Source: CAWBJP01 sp044867425
GTDB taxonomy: Bacteria > Actinomycetota > Acidimicrobiia > IMCC26256 > BP-133
Length of the DNA stretch: 64,000 nucleotides
NCBI GenBank assembly: GCA_044867425.1
Contig: JBIOUX010000164.1
Coordinates: forward strand, 1 to 64,000
Direction: 5' to 3'
The notes below the pieces were generated by a model. That model ran no database searches, was not told the origin of the DNA, and was given only the letters and a program-made list of their open reading frames with translations. Below, piece by piece: positions 1-8,019 of the stretch. The translations under genes and the position numbers were made by a program. Position 1 is the first letter of the stretch, and each line of letters starts with the position of its first letter.

Positions 1-96
1 ATCCTGGCGGCAGGGCTTACCGCCACTGCGCGTGGAGGGAGGCCCGAAGTCAGGGCGCCCGACGAAGCGCGAACCACCGGACGGGAGGCGGCATGA
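1..96 (+). CDS. tnpB: TnpB (IS200/IS605 family), C-terminal end only
   Basis: Frame 1 is open from the window edge to a TGA at 94-96 and encodes a 31-residue tail beginning ILAAGLTATARGG. The 'N-ILAAGL' segment followed by a short polar, Arg/Glu-rich tail is how TnpB (RNA-guided nuclease of IS605/IS1341-type elements) usually ends, after the zinc finger and last RuvC segment. The stop lies about 15 bases before the element's right-end hairpin (112-139), the usual arrangement in these elements. The rest of the gene lies outside the window, so it is unknown whether the nuclease is intact. The call rests on a short tail plus the matching right end, which support each other. Confidence 0.75.
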   Translation: MLAAGLTATARGGRPEVRAPDEARTTGREAA

Positions 97-145
97 GCAC
101 GCCTCCCAAAGGAATCCCACGGCTTCAACCGTGGGAGGAGGTCAA
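1..145 (+). mobile_element. Right end of an IS200/IS605 (IS1341-like) element
   Basis: A right-end signature is visible: GAATCCCACGGCTTCAACCG continues into TGGGAGGAGGTCAA, ending at 145. The CCCACGG/CCGTGGG hairpin (115-135) with a CTTCAA loop and the terminal G-TCAA are typical of IS605-family right ends; the known ISDra2 end has the same layout and also finishes in TCAA. Host sequence should start at 146. The left end lies outside the window. Confidence 0.75.
1..145 (+). ncRNA. 3' part of omega-RNA (reRNA) scaffold
   Basis: In characterised TnpB systems the guide RNA is transcribed across the tnpB 3' end and the element right end, and its guide is the host sequence immediately after the end. 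Here the conserved hairpin at 112-139 and the TCAA end at 142-145 would form the scaffold's 3' part. The predicted guide would be GGCAGACATGAGGTACCGGC (146-165), which covers the start codon of the adjacent aldo/keto reductase. The 5' limit of the RNA is not visible. Confidence 0.6.
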
Positions 146-152
146 GGCAGAC

Positions 153-1097
153 ATGAGGTACCGGCAGGTCGGCAGCTCGGGGCTCACCGTGTCGGTGGTG
201 GGCGTCGGCTGCAACAACTTCGGCTGGCGCATCGACGCCGATGCGGTCGGCGAGGTGGTCAACGCCGCCCTGGAGGCCGGGGTCAACCTCTTCGACACGG
301 CCGCCATGTACGGCCAGCCTCCGGGCGCCTCCGAGGAGTTACTGGGCCGGGCGCTCGGCTCCCGGCGGGACGAAGCCGTGATCGCCACCAAGTTCGGCGC
401 CCGGTTCCCGGGCCTGCCCGACCTCGAGCGGGACACCGGTGGCTCCCGGCGCCACATCCGCATGTCCGTGGAACGGTCGCTCCGACGGCTGGGGACGGAC
501 TGGATCGACCTCTACCAGCTCCACACGCCGGATCCGGCCACGCCCATCGAGGAGACCCTCTCCGCCCTCGACGACCTGGTCCGGGAGGGCAAGATCCGCT
601 ACGCCGGCTGTTCCAACTTCGCCGCCTGGCAGGTGGCCGACGCCGACTGGACCGCCCGCCGTCACGGCTGGTCCCGGTTCGTCTCCGCCCAGAACCAGTA
701 CAGCCTGCTGGAGCGCGATGCCGAGGCGGAGCTGGTCCCGGCCTGCCTGCATCTCGGGGTCGGTCTGCTGCCCTACTTCCCGCTGGCCAGCGGGCTGCTC
801 ACCGGCAAGTACCGGCGGGACACCCCGGCGCCCGAGGGCACCCGGATGGCGGGCGAACGGTGGGCCGGGCGGCTCGCCGAAGCCCCCTGGGATCTGATCG
901 AGGCGCTGGAGACCTTCGCCGAGAAGCGGGGGATCGGGCTGCTCGACGTGGCCATCGGCGGGCTGGCCACCCGGCCGGCGGTGGCGTCGGTCATTGCCGG
1001 GGCGACCACGGCCGAGCAGGTCCGGGCCAACGTGGCCGCCGGCGCCTGGGTGCCGACCGCCGAGGACATGGCCGAGCTCGACGACATCCTGGCCTGA
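153..1097 (+). CDS. Aldo/keto reductase
   Basis: NAD(P)H-dependent oxidoreductase of the AKR superfamily, about 314 residues, a normal length. The catalytic tetrad is visible: Asp and Tyr in LFDTAAMYG, Lys in VIATKFG and His in QLHTPD. The cofactor-binding end has CSNFAAWQ and a late VASVIAGATTAEQV segment. It most resembles the YajO/YghZ-like soluble AKRs. I chose ATG at 153 because the conserved MRYRQVGSSGL start lies there and a GGAGGAGG lies 11 bases upstream. An in-frame ATG at 93 would translate the transposon hairpin and is rejected. The ribosome-binding site lies within the IS605 right end, so initiation now depends on transposon sequence. Substrate unknown. Confidence 0.9.
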   Translation: MRYRQVGSSGLTVSVVGVGCNNFGWRIDADAVGEVVNAALEAGVNLFDTAAMYGQPPGASEELLGRALGSRRDEAVIATKFGARFPGLPDLERDTGGSRRHIRMSVERSLRRLGTDWIDLYQLHTPDPATPIEETLSALDDLVREGKIRYAGCSNFAAWQVADADWTARRHGWSRFVSAQNQYSLLERDAEAELVPACLHLGVGLLPYFPLASGLLTGKYRRDTPAPEGTRMAGERWAGRLAEAPWDLIEALETFAEKRGIGLLDVAIGGLATRPAVASVIAGATTAEQVRANVAAGAWVPTAEDMAELDDILA

Positions 1098-1240
1098 GGC
1101 GCACCACCTTTCCGCCGGCCCCGGGACCGCGACGGAGCGTCCCGTCGTCGGGCCAGGCACTGGGCCCCATCCTCACGGCCCTACGTTGTGGCTGTCAGTC
1201 GTCCCGGCGACACCACCACCATCCTGGGAAGACTCTTTCA

Positions 1241-3061
1241 ATGCCGCTGCACATCGAGGACTACGCCCTCATCGGTGACACCCATACCGCCGCCCTGGTC
1301 GGCCGGGACGGTTCCATCGACTGGCTGTGCCTGCCCCGGTTCGACTCCGGAGCCTGTTTCGCGGCCCTCCTGGGTGACGAAGGCCACGGGCGCTGGCTGG
1401 TGGCGCCGGCGGGCGGAATCCGCCGCACCCGACGCCGCTACCGCGGGCATTCCCTGGTGCTGGAGACGGAGTTCGAAACCGATGCCGGCGTCGTCCGGGT
1501 CGTTGACTGCATGCCCCATCGCCACCAGTACGCCGACGTGGCCCGCCTGGTGGAGGGCGTGTCCGGCCGGGTGCCCATGCGGATGCAGCTGGTGATGCGA
1601 TTCGACTATGGCTCGATCATCCCCTGGGTGCGGCGTCAGGGCGACGCTCTGCTGGCGGTGGCGGGACCGGACGCCCTCACGCTGCGGGCAGGAGTTCCCG
1701 TGCGGGGTGAGGACATGACCACGGTGGCCGACTTCACGGTGGAGGCGGGTCACCGTGTCCCCTTCTCACTCACCTGGCATTCCCCCACGGACCCGCCGCC
1801 GGTCCCCATCGACGTCGAACGGTTGATCGCCGACACCGAGGAGTGGTGGGCGCAGTGGGCGTCGCGCGGTACCTACACCGGGCGGTGGGCCGACGCCGTG
1901 ACCCGATCCCTGGTCACCCTCAAAGCCCTGACCTTCGAGCCGACGGGCGGGATCGTGGCTGCCGCTACCACCTCCTTGCCCGAGGCGCTGGGCGGTGTCC
2001 GCAACTGGGACTACCGCTACTGCTGGCTTCGGGACGCCACCTTCACCCTCTACTCCCTCATGGTGGCGGGGTATTCCGAGGAGGCCACTGCCTGGCGGGA
2101 CTGGCTCTTGCGGGCGGTGGCGGGTGACCCGGCCGACCTCCAGATCATGTACGGACCGGCGGGCGAGCGTCGCCTGACGGAGATCGAGCTCGATTGGCTG
2201 CCCGGCTATGAAGGGTCTCGCCCGGTCCGGATCGGGAACGCCGCCTCCCGCCAGTTCCAGCTCGACGTCTACGGCGAGCTGATGGACGCCCTGCACCAGG
2301 CTCGGCGGAGCGACCTCGAACCCGACGTGACCGCTTGGCAGCTCCAGCGCACCCTCGTCGAGTTCCTGGAGTCGGCCTGGCGGGAACCGGATGAGGGCAT
2401 CTGGGAGGTGCGCGGCCCCCGACGGCACTTCACCCACTCCAAGGTGATGGCGTGGGTGGCCCTCGACCGCTCGGTGAAGGCGGTGGAGCGCTTCGGGCTC
2501 GAAGGGCCCGCTGGCCGGTGGCGGGCGCTGCGAGCCGAGATCCACGACGAGGTGTGCCGGGAAGGGTTCGACCCCGAGCGCCAGACGTTCACCCAGTACT
2601 ACGGCTCGACCGAGCTTGACGCCGCCCTGCTCATGATTCCCCTGGTCGGGTTCCTGCCCGGCAACGATCCCCGGGTGGCGGGGACGGCCGCGGCCATCGA
2701 GCGTCACCTCTGCCAGGACGGTTTGGTGATGCGCTACTCACAGCCCGGCACCGGGCCGACGGCGGACACCGGGCTCGGCGCGGTTGATGGGCTCCCGCCC
2801 GGTGAAGGCGCCTTCTTGGCCTGTTCCTTCTGGCTGGCCGACAACTTCATCCTCTCCGGGCGTAGGCGGGAGGCGGAGGCCCTCTTCGAGCGGCTCCTCG
2901 ACCTGCGCAACGACGTGGGACTGCTGGCCGAGCAGTACGACACCGTCGCCCGCCGGCTGGTGGGCAATTTCCCGCAGGCGTTCTCCCATGTGGGGCTGGT
3001 GAACACGGCCCAGAATCTGTCCCGGCGGCACGGCCCCGCCCGGCATCGTCAGGCCCGGTGA
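1241..3061 (+). CDS. GH15 family glycoside hydrolase (glucoamylase/trehalase type)
   Basis: A 606-residue cytoplasmic protein without a signal peptide. It has the GH15 N-terminal beta-sandwich (IEDYALIGDTHTAALVGRDGSIDWLCLPRF, with DSGACFAALLG after it) and an (alpha/alpha)6 barrel. The barrel carries NWDYRYCWLRDATFTL, a DEGIWEVRG segment followed by FTHSKVMAWVALDR, and a late GEGAFLACSFWLAD plus AEQYD. In this family two Glu residues act as acid and base; the Glu of GIWEVRG is the likely acid. The architecture matches actinobacterial GH15 trehalases, so trehalose or a maltooligosaccharide is the likely substrate. ATG at 1241 is the first codon of the conserved MPLHIEDYALIG start; longer upstream reading frames overlap the AKR and are artefacts. 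Confidence 0.9.
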   Translation: MPLHIEDYALIGDTHTAALVGRDGSIDWLCLPRFDSGACFAALLGDEGHGRWLVAPAGGIRRTRRRYRGHSLVLETEFETDAGVVRVVDCMPHRHQYADVARLVEGVSGRVPMRMQLVMRFDYGSIIPWVRRQGDALLAVAGPDALTLRAGVPVRGEDMTTVADFTVEAGHRVPFSLTWHSPTDPPPVPIDVERLIADTEEWWAQWASRGTYTGRWADAVTRSLVTLKALTFEPTGGIVAAATTSLPEALGGVRNWDYRYCWLRDATFTLYSLMVAGYSEEATAWRDWLLRAVAGDPADLQIMYGPAGERRLTEIELDWLPGYEGSRPVRIGNAASRQFQLDVYGELMDALHQARRSDLEPDVTAWQLQRTLVEFLESAWREPDEGIWEVRGPRRHFTHSKVMAWVALDRSVKAVERFGLEGPAGRWRALRAEIHDEVCREGFDPERQTFTQYYGSTELDAALLMIPLVGFLPGNDPRVAGTAAAIERHLCQDGLVMRYSQPGTGPTADTGLGAVDGLPPGEGAFLACSFWLADNFILSGRRREAEALFERLLDLRNDVGLLAEQYDTVARRLVGNFPQAFSHVGLVNTAQNLSRRHGPARHRQAR

Positions 3062-3083
3062 GCCGGCCTCGTCGGCCTCGCCG

Positions 3084-5396
3084 TCAGCGTCTGGGCACCG
3101 GGAAGATGTCGGGGACGGGCGAGTTGTCCGGCGGCGGGCGCGTCGTACTGGTCGTCGGGGGCGGCTGGGATCTGTCGGGCGGCGCCGTGGTCGGCGTCGT
3201 CGACGATGACGGGGCCGGGGCGGTCGACGTGGTGCTCGCCGGCGCCGGCGGGGCCTTGGCCTTGGGCGGCGGCACCGGGGTCCACCACTTGGGTTCCGGA
3301 CCCAGGTCCTCCGGCATCCGGGGGTCGCCGATCTCGAAGCCGCCTCGTTCCTTCTTGCGCTCCTGCTCCTTCTTGACGGCCTCGGCCGTCTTCTTGGCCA
3401 CGCTGGCGAGCGTGCCCGGCTGGGCGAAGGGGATGGGCTCGACGTCCTTCACCGCCTCGGCCATGAAGTCGTGCCACATCATGGCCGGCAGCGTCCCGCC
3501 GGTGACGCTGGCCACGCCGTGGACGTTGTGCATGGCGACGTTGGCGTGGGGTTGGCCCATCCACACGGCGGTGGAGAGCGTGGGGGTGTAACCGACGAAC
3601 CAGGCGTTCTCCCAGTTCTGCGACGTACCCGTCTTGCCCGCCGCCGGACGCCCGATGTCAGCCCGGCGGGCGGTGCCCTTGGCGATCACGCCCTCCAGCA
3701 CGTTGGTGACGTTGTCGGCCACCACCTCGTCCAGGATCCGCTCCCCGTCGCGCTCCCGGTTGTCCTCGACCGTCTTGCCCTTGGGGTCGCTGATCTTGAG
3801 CACCGGCGTGGCGTCCACCTTGACGCCCCGGTTGGCGAAGACCCCGTAGGCCGAGGCCATCTCCAGGGCCGAGGTCTCCTGGGTGCCGATGGCCATGACC
3901 CCGTAGAGCTTCTGGTCGAGATCGATCCCGTTGATGCCGAGGCGCTTGGCCAGCTCGGCCGTCTCCCGGATGCCCACGTCCACGATGAGCTGGACGAAGA
4001 CGGTGTTGATCGACTTCTGAGTGGCCGTCCGCAGATCGGCGGAGCCGTAGGACGCCCCGCCGTAGTTGCGGACCGGCTTGTCGAAGCCCCGGGGCCGGAT
4101 GGAGGACGGGGCCCGGTAGCGCTTGTCGGGGCCGAAGCCGGCCTGGAAGGCCCGGGCCAGGACGAAGGTCTTGAACGCGGAGCCGGCCTGGCGCCCGCTG
4201 CCGCCCCCCAGCCGGCCGAGGGCCAGGTTCACCTGGGAGGCCTTCCAGTCCCGCCCGCCCACCAGCGCCCGCACGAAGCCGGTCTGGGGCTCGAGGGCGA
4301 CCAGCGTCGCCTCGGGATCGTTGGGCTGGTCGAGGCGGGCCACGGCCGCTTCGGCGGCGGCCTGGAGCCGGGGATCAATGGTGGTCTCGATGCGCAACCC
4401 CCCCTGGTAGACGAGGTCGGCGGGGTAGCCCTTCACGTGCAGGAGGTAGACCCGCAGGTAGTCCATGAAGTAGGGGAAGCGGCTCTCGGGCTTGGGCGGG
4501 GGATGGACGGCGGGGATCTCGGCCCGGGCCTGGGCCACCTCGGCCGGGGTGGCCATGCCGTAGCGCTCGAGCTTGTCCAGCGTCAGCTGCCGGCGCTGCT
4601 CGGACAGCTCGGGATTGGCCCGGGGCGAGTACAGGCTGGGAGCGGGGATGACGCCGGCCAGAAGGGCGGCCTCGGACAGGGTCAGCTCCTTGGCCGGCTT
4701 GCGGAAGTAGCTCTGGCTGGCCGCCTCCACCCCGAAAGTGGAATCACCCAGGTACACGGTGTTGAGGTAGCGGGCCAGGATCTCCTCCTTGGGGTAGGCC
4801 CGCTCCAGGCGGATGGCCAGCGCCGCCTCCCGGCCCTTGCGCCCGAAGCTGCGCTCGCCCCCCGTGTAGAGGCTCTTGACCAGCTGTTGGGTGATGGTGG
4901 ACCCGCCCTGGACGATCTCGCCGGCCTGCACGTCGGCCACCGCGGCCCGGCCGACGGCCCACCAGTCGATGCCCCGGTGGGAGAAGAAGCGCCGGTCCTC
5001 GGCCGCTACCACCGCCCGCCGGATGGTGTCGGGGATGTTCTCGGGCGTCACCGACACCTGCTGCTCCGCCCCCCGGAACTGGCCGATGGGGGTGCCGTCG
5101 ATGGCGAAGACGGTCGACGCCCGGGCCTCGGGCTGGGATCGTTCCTCGGGCAGGGTGGCGGGAAGCGGCATGACCACGTAGGTGGCCAGGGCCGTCGCTA
5201 CCGTGACGACCACCACCACGGGAGTGACGAAGAGCGCCGTCAACAGCCGGCGCACCGTGCGTCCGATGATCCGCCAGGGCGAGCGTCGCGTGTGGGGCGG
5301 AGCGGGTTCGGCCGGGTCGGTGGGGGCGGCCGGGCGCGGCAGAGTCTCCGTTGGCGAAGAGACCTTGCCCCCCAGCCTGAAGAAATGGATCTGCAT
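3084..5396 (-). CDS. Class A penicillin-binding protein (bifunctional)
   Basis: A 770-residue bitopic inner-membrane enzyme that polymerises and cross-links peptidoglycan. A Pro-rich cytoplasmic tail is followed by one membrane span (LLTALFVTPVVVVVTVATAL, about residues 52-75). The GT51 glycosyltransferase domain has the catalytic Glu in AAEDRRFFSHRGID and the GGSTITQQLVK motif. The transpeptidase domain has the Ser nucleophile in GSAFKTF, KSIN and AGKTGTSQ. The C-terminal 90 residues are Pro/Thr/Ser-rich with TTSTT runs, typical of an actinobacterial cell-wall linker. It converges on the GH15 gene with a 22-base gap. Its start overlaps a divergent intergenic region of about 160 bases shared with the small ORF at 5558. 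Confidence 0.95.
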   Translation of the reverse strand: MQIHFFRLGGKVSSPTETLPRPAAPTDPAEPAPPHTRRSPWRIIGRTVRRLLTALFVTPVVVVVTVATALATYVVMPLPATLPEERSQPEARASTVFAIDGTPIGQFRGAEQQVSVTPENIPDTIRRAVVAAEDRRFFSHRGIDWWAVGRAAVADVQAGEIVQGGSTITQQLVKSLYTGGERSFGRKGREAALAIRLERAYPKEEILARYLNTVYLGDSTFGVEAASQSYFRKPAKELTLSEAALLAGVIPAPSLYSPRANPELSEQRRQLTLDKLERYGMATPAEVAQARAEIPAVHPPPKPESRFPYFMDYLRVYLLHVKGYPADLVYQGGLRIETTIDPRLQAAAEAAVARLDQPNDPEATLVALEPQTGFVRALVGGRDWKASQVNLALGRLGGGSGRQAGSAFKTFVLARAFQAGFGPDKRYRAPSSIRPRGFDKPVRNYGGASYGSADLRTATQKSINTVFVQLIVDVGIRETAELAKRLGINGIDLDQKLYGVMAIGTQETSALEMASAYGVFANRGVKVDATPVLKISDPKGKTVEDNRERDGERILDEVVADNVTNVLEGVIAKGTARRADIGRPAAGKTGTSQNWENAWFVGYTPTLSTAVWMGQPHANVAMHNVHGVASVTGGTLPAMMWHDFMAEAVKDVEPIPFAQPGTLASVAKKTAEAVKKEQERKKERGGFEIGDPRMPEDLGPEPKWWTPVPPPKAKAPPAPASTTSTAPAPSSSTTPTTAPPDRSQPPPTTSTTRPPPDNSPVPDIFPVPRR

Positions 5397-5557
5397 GCTT
5401 TTCGGGCGGTCGGCGCTGACGGCCCTCCCCCTAGCAACTCATTTGTACCCCGCCGGCCCCCCTTCTTGATCGCGGATCCGGAAAAAAAGCCTGGTCGGGC
5501 GGGATTTCTGCCGACCTGGCGGCTTGACATCCCTGCCGGCGGGGAATGCTCCGTCAC

Positions 5558-5716
5558 ATGGAACTACTCATCCTGTTCATCGTCCTGGCCGCCATCTTCG
5601 GGATCGGCGGCCTGATCAAGGGTGCGCTCTGGGCTGTCCTGATCGCGGTCATCCTCTTGCTCGTCGGGGCCTTCAACGGCTACCGGGCGGCCGGGGATCG
5701 GCGCACCACCACCTAG
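5558..5716 (+). CDS. Small hydrophobic membrane protein, 52 aa
   Basis: A short ORF starting MELLILFIVLAAIFGIGGLI has two closely spaced hydrophobic segments (about 3-20 and 23-40) and a short basic tail (GYRAAGDRRTTT). Small two-helix proteins of this kind, with a glycine-rich turn, are common in actinobacteria and of unknown function. Coding status is supported by hydrophobic periodicity and by its tight fit between the PBP promoter region and the convergent gene ending at 5726. A TTGACA-like box lies at 5524, but no clear -10 follows. Confidence 0.55.
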   Translation: MELLILFIVLAAIFGIGGLIKGALWAVLIAVILLLVGAFNGYRAAGDRRTTT

Positions 5717-5725
5717 GCGCCGGCC

Positions 5726-7594
5726 TCAGGGCGCCAGCTTCAACCGGTAGCTCTTCTTCAATTCGTCGAGAAAGACCATCTCCCGGTTGGACGAGAACTC
5801 GCCCGACTCCACGTTCCCATCAGGGAAGGCCATCAGCTCGCAGTCGGGCAAGCGGCCGAGGAAGCTCTTGAGCAACCCGGAGCCGTCCTTGGACCGGTAG
5901 AGATGGACCACCTGGTGGGACGAGGTGATGAGCAGCTTCCCGTCCGGAGACTGGCGCACCACCGACACGTCCTTGCTGTTGCCCAGTTCGCCGATGTAGG
6001 TGGGGACGTTGGTCACGCCCGGCGTCAGCGACGCGAAGCGGTAGAGGCGGGCGTGGGGTGTCATCTTGGCCACCAGCACCAGGTAACCCTGGTGGATGAA
6101 CGACGCCTCGGTGTTGTGGCTGCTGTCGGGGAAGGCGTAGTGGTACTTGTTCAGCAGCTTGGCTTCGGTGGCCGTGTCGGGGTCGGGCTCGAGCACCTCG
6201 TAGATGTCGGTGTAGACGCCCGTGGATGTGGGCTGGCCACTCTCCACGATCCACAGATGGCCCTTGCCGTCGGGCCCCACGTTGTAGCTGACCTCTTCCC
6301 AGTCGCCGTTGAAGGCACCCGGGATCGGGATCTCCTTCGAGGTGACGTTGCCCGCCGAGTCGATGCGCACGGCGTAGACCGCCGTCCGCGGCGGGTTGGC
6401 CGAGTCCCGGATCATCCAGTACACGCCGGGGTACTTGGCCGAGGCGGCCATGCCCGAGGCCTCGCCGACGTTGTCGATGCTGTCGGGCAGCTCGGTCTTC
6501 TGAGGCGCCGACGGCAGGCCGCAGGTGGTCCCCGTGGTGGAGAGGTCGGCCGTGTGGTCACCGCCGTTGGGTGATTCCATCGGCGGGCTGATCTGCTCCA
6601 TGCCGTAGTTGGTGGGGGGCGGGCCGTCCGGGTCGTCGACGGCCGGCGTGGTCGGGCCGGGGCCCGGGCCGGTGGGCACGGGGTCACGGCCGGAGCTCCC
6701 CGAGGCCACCGGGGAGCGGGGGACCCCCAGACCGACGATGGGTTGGTTGAGCTTGATGGCGCCGGTGGAGCCGAAGAAGCGGGCATCGCCGAAACTGAAG
6801 ATGCCGCCGTCGCCCGCCACCAGCCAGAAGCCGGTACCGCCCGGGGTGCGGGCCATGCCCACCACCGGGATGTTCACCCGGGCCGAGCCGAGGTCGGGAG
6901 CGTCGCCGAAGGCCAGCACCTCGCCGGTGGCGGCGGCCTGCCAGTATCCCCGCCCGGTGGCGGTGGGAGTCATGGCCACGATGGTCTTGCCCGAGGACTG
7001 GCCCGACCCGAAGAAGCCGGCGTCGCCGAAGGCGAAGATGCCGCCGTCGGAGGCCACCAGCCAGTAGCCCCGGCCCGATTCGGTGGGGGCCATGGCCAGG
7101 ATGGGCTTGTTCAGCTTGAGGGCGCCCGTGGACCCGAAGAAGCCGGCGTCGCCGAAGGCGAAGATGCCGCCGTCGGAGGCCACCAGCCAGTAGCCCTTGC
7201 CCGAGGCGGTGGGGGCCATCCCCACGATGGGCTTGTTGAGGCGCATGGCGCCGGTAGAGCCGTAGAAGGGGGCGTCGCCGAAGGCGAAGATGCCGCCGTC
7301 GGAGGCGACCAGCCAGTAGCCCTTGCCCGAGGCGGTGGGGGCCATCCCGACGATGGGCTTGTTGAGGCGCATGGCGCCGGTGGAGCCGTAGAAGGGGGCG
7401 TCGCCGAAGGCGAAGATGCCGCCGTCGGAGGCGACGAGCCAGTAGCCGGACGCGGGAGCAGCCGGCGCCGCCGCCTCGGCCCGGCGGACCGACGGCACCC
7501 CGGCGGCCACGGATACGAGCAGCGCGGTGAGCAGCGCCGCCAGCAGCGCGAAGCGGCGCCGCTGGGGCAAGGCGGGGGGATATGGCTGCGACAC
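5726..7594 (-). CDS. Secreted six-repeat propeller-like protein
   Basis: A 622-residue exported protein. A Sec signal peptide (RRRFALLAALLTALLVSVAAG, ending near PSVRRAEAAA) is followed by six tandem repeats of about 40 residues built on GYWLVASDGGIFAFGDAPFYG, then STGA and a KPIVGMAPT-like end, at about residues 50-290. The fifth repeat is degenerate (GYWQAAATGEVLAFGDA). A Pro/Gly linker leads to a C-terminal domain of about 270 residues (EASGMAAS, GDWEEVSYN, NTEASFIHQG, ISSHQVVHLYR), which looks like a second beta-propeller. The repeats are typical of secreted Acidimicrobiia and other actinobacterial proteins and may bind carbohydrate or the cell wall. No catalytic motif is recognised. Confidence 0.8.
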   Translation of the reverse strand: MSQPYPPALPQRRRFALLAALLTALLVSVAAGVPSVRRAEAAAPAAPASGYWLVASDGGIFAFGDAPFYGSTGAMRLNKPIVGMAPTASGKGYWLVASDGGIFAFGDAPFYGSTGAMRLNKPIVGMAPTASGKGYWLVASDGGIFAFGDAGFFGSTGALKLNKPILAMAPTESGRGYWLVASDGGIFAFGDAGFFGSGQSSGKTIVAMTPTATGRGYWQAAATGEVLAFGDAPDLGSARVNIPVVGMARTPGGTGFWLVAGDGGIFSFGDARFFGSTGAIKLNQPIVGLGVPRSPVASGSSGRDPVPTGPGPGPTTPAVDDPDGPPPTNYGMEQISPPMESPNGGDHTADLSTTGTTCGLPSAPQKTELPDSIDNVGEASGMAASAKYPGVYWMIRDSANPPRTAVYAVRIDSAGNVTSKEIPIPGAFNGDWEEVSYNVGPDGKGHLWIVESGQPTSTGVYTDIYEVLEPDPDTATEAKLLNKYHYAFPDSSHNTEASFIHQGYLVLVAKMTPHARLYRFASLTPGVTNVPTYIGELGNSKDVSVVRQSPDGKLLITSSHQVVHLYRSKDGSGLLKSFLGRLPDCELMAFPDGNVESGEFSSNREMVFLDELKKSYRLKLAP

Positions 7595-7756
7595 GGGGCC
7601 CTCCGGTGAACGCGGCAGGTCGGGGACGTGAACTTCAGCTCGCGAACAGGTACGAGGCAGCTATGCCCGAATCCTGCCCACAGCCCCGAATTGCAACGTG
7701 GTCTTGACCTTTCCCGTCCGGGTGGCCAAGTGGTGGCCTTTGTATGCTCGGGTTCC

Positions 7757-7957
7757 GTGGGGCCGATCGCCTTCGTGCTCGTGTTTCTGGCGCTGCCCAT
7801 CGGCACCGCCCTGTTCCTGGCCGGCTACACCGTGGCCACGCTGGCCTGGCGGGGCCTGGATGGCGCCCCGCTGGCCGTGTGGGTCCTCATCGCCGTGGGG
7901 CTGGGCGCCTTCTTCGGTCTCCTGATTGGCCGGCGCCTCAGCCGGCGCTGTTCTTGA
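7757..7957 (+). CDS. Small two-helix membrane protein
   Basis: A 66-residue protein starting at GTG 7757, VGPIAFVLVFLALPIGTALF. It has two hydrophobic helices (about 3-28 and 38-58) and a basic end (GRRLSRRCS). A longer in-frame version from 7628 would add a polar, low-complexity N-terminus lying in what looks like the promoter region of the divergent gene, so the shorter form is preferred. Function unknown. Confidence 0.5.
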   Translation: MGPIAFVLVFLALPIGTALFLAGYTVATLAWRGLDGAPLAVWVLIAVGLGAFFGLLIGRRLSRRCS

Positions 7958-7958
7958 C

Positions 7959-7981
7959 GGCTCTTCGCCTGGCGGCTCATC
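7959..7981 (+). repeat. Direct repeat copy 1, flanking paaZ
   Basis: GGCTCTTCGCCTGGCGGCTC and the next three bases (ATC) recur exactly at 10102-10124. The similarity extends weakly upstream (CTGTTC in both). The two copies bracket the PaaZ-type gene at 8020-10047. Confidence 0.8.
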
Positions 7982-8019
7982 GCAGCGTCGGTGGGGGCCC
8001 CTCCCCACCTCCTGCGCCA

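Noticed and set aside
93..152. Upstream in-frame start for the aldo/keto reductase
   Set aside because: It would translate the IS605 hairpin; the conserved protein and a good ribosome-binding site support 153.
32..3061. A 1009-codon open frame running through the AKR into GH15
   Set aside because: Its first 400 codons are an antiphase reading of the aldo/keto reductase; only the part from 1241 is a recognisable protein.
6740..7450. Regularly spaced DNA repeats resembling an array
   Set aside because: They are the codons of six roughly 40-residue protein repeats in the secreted protein, not CRISPR.
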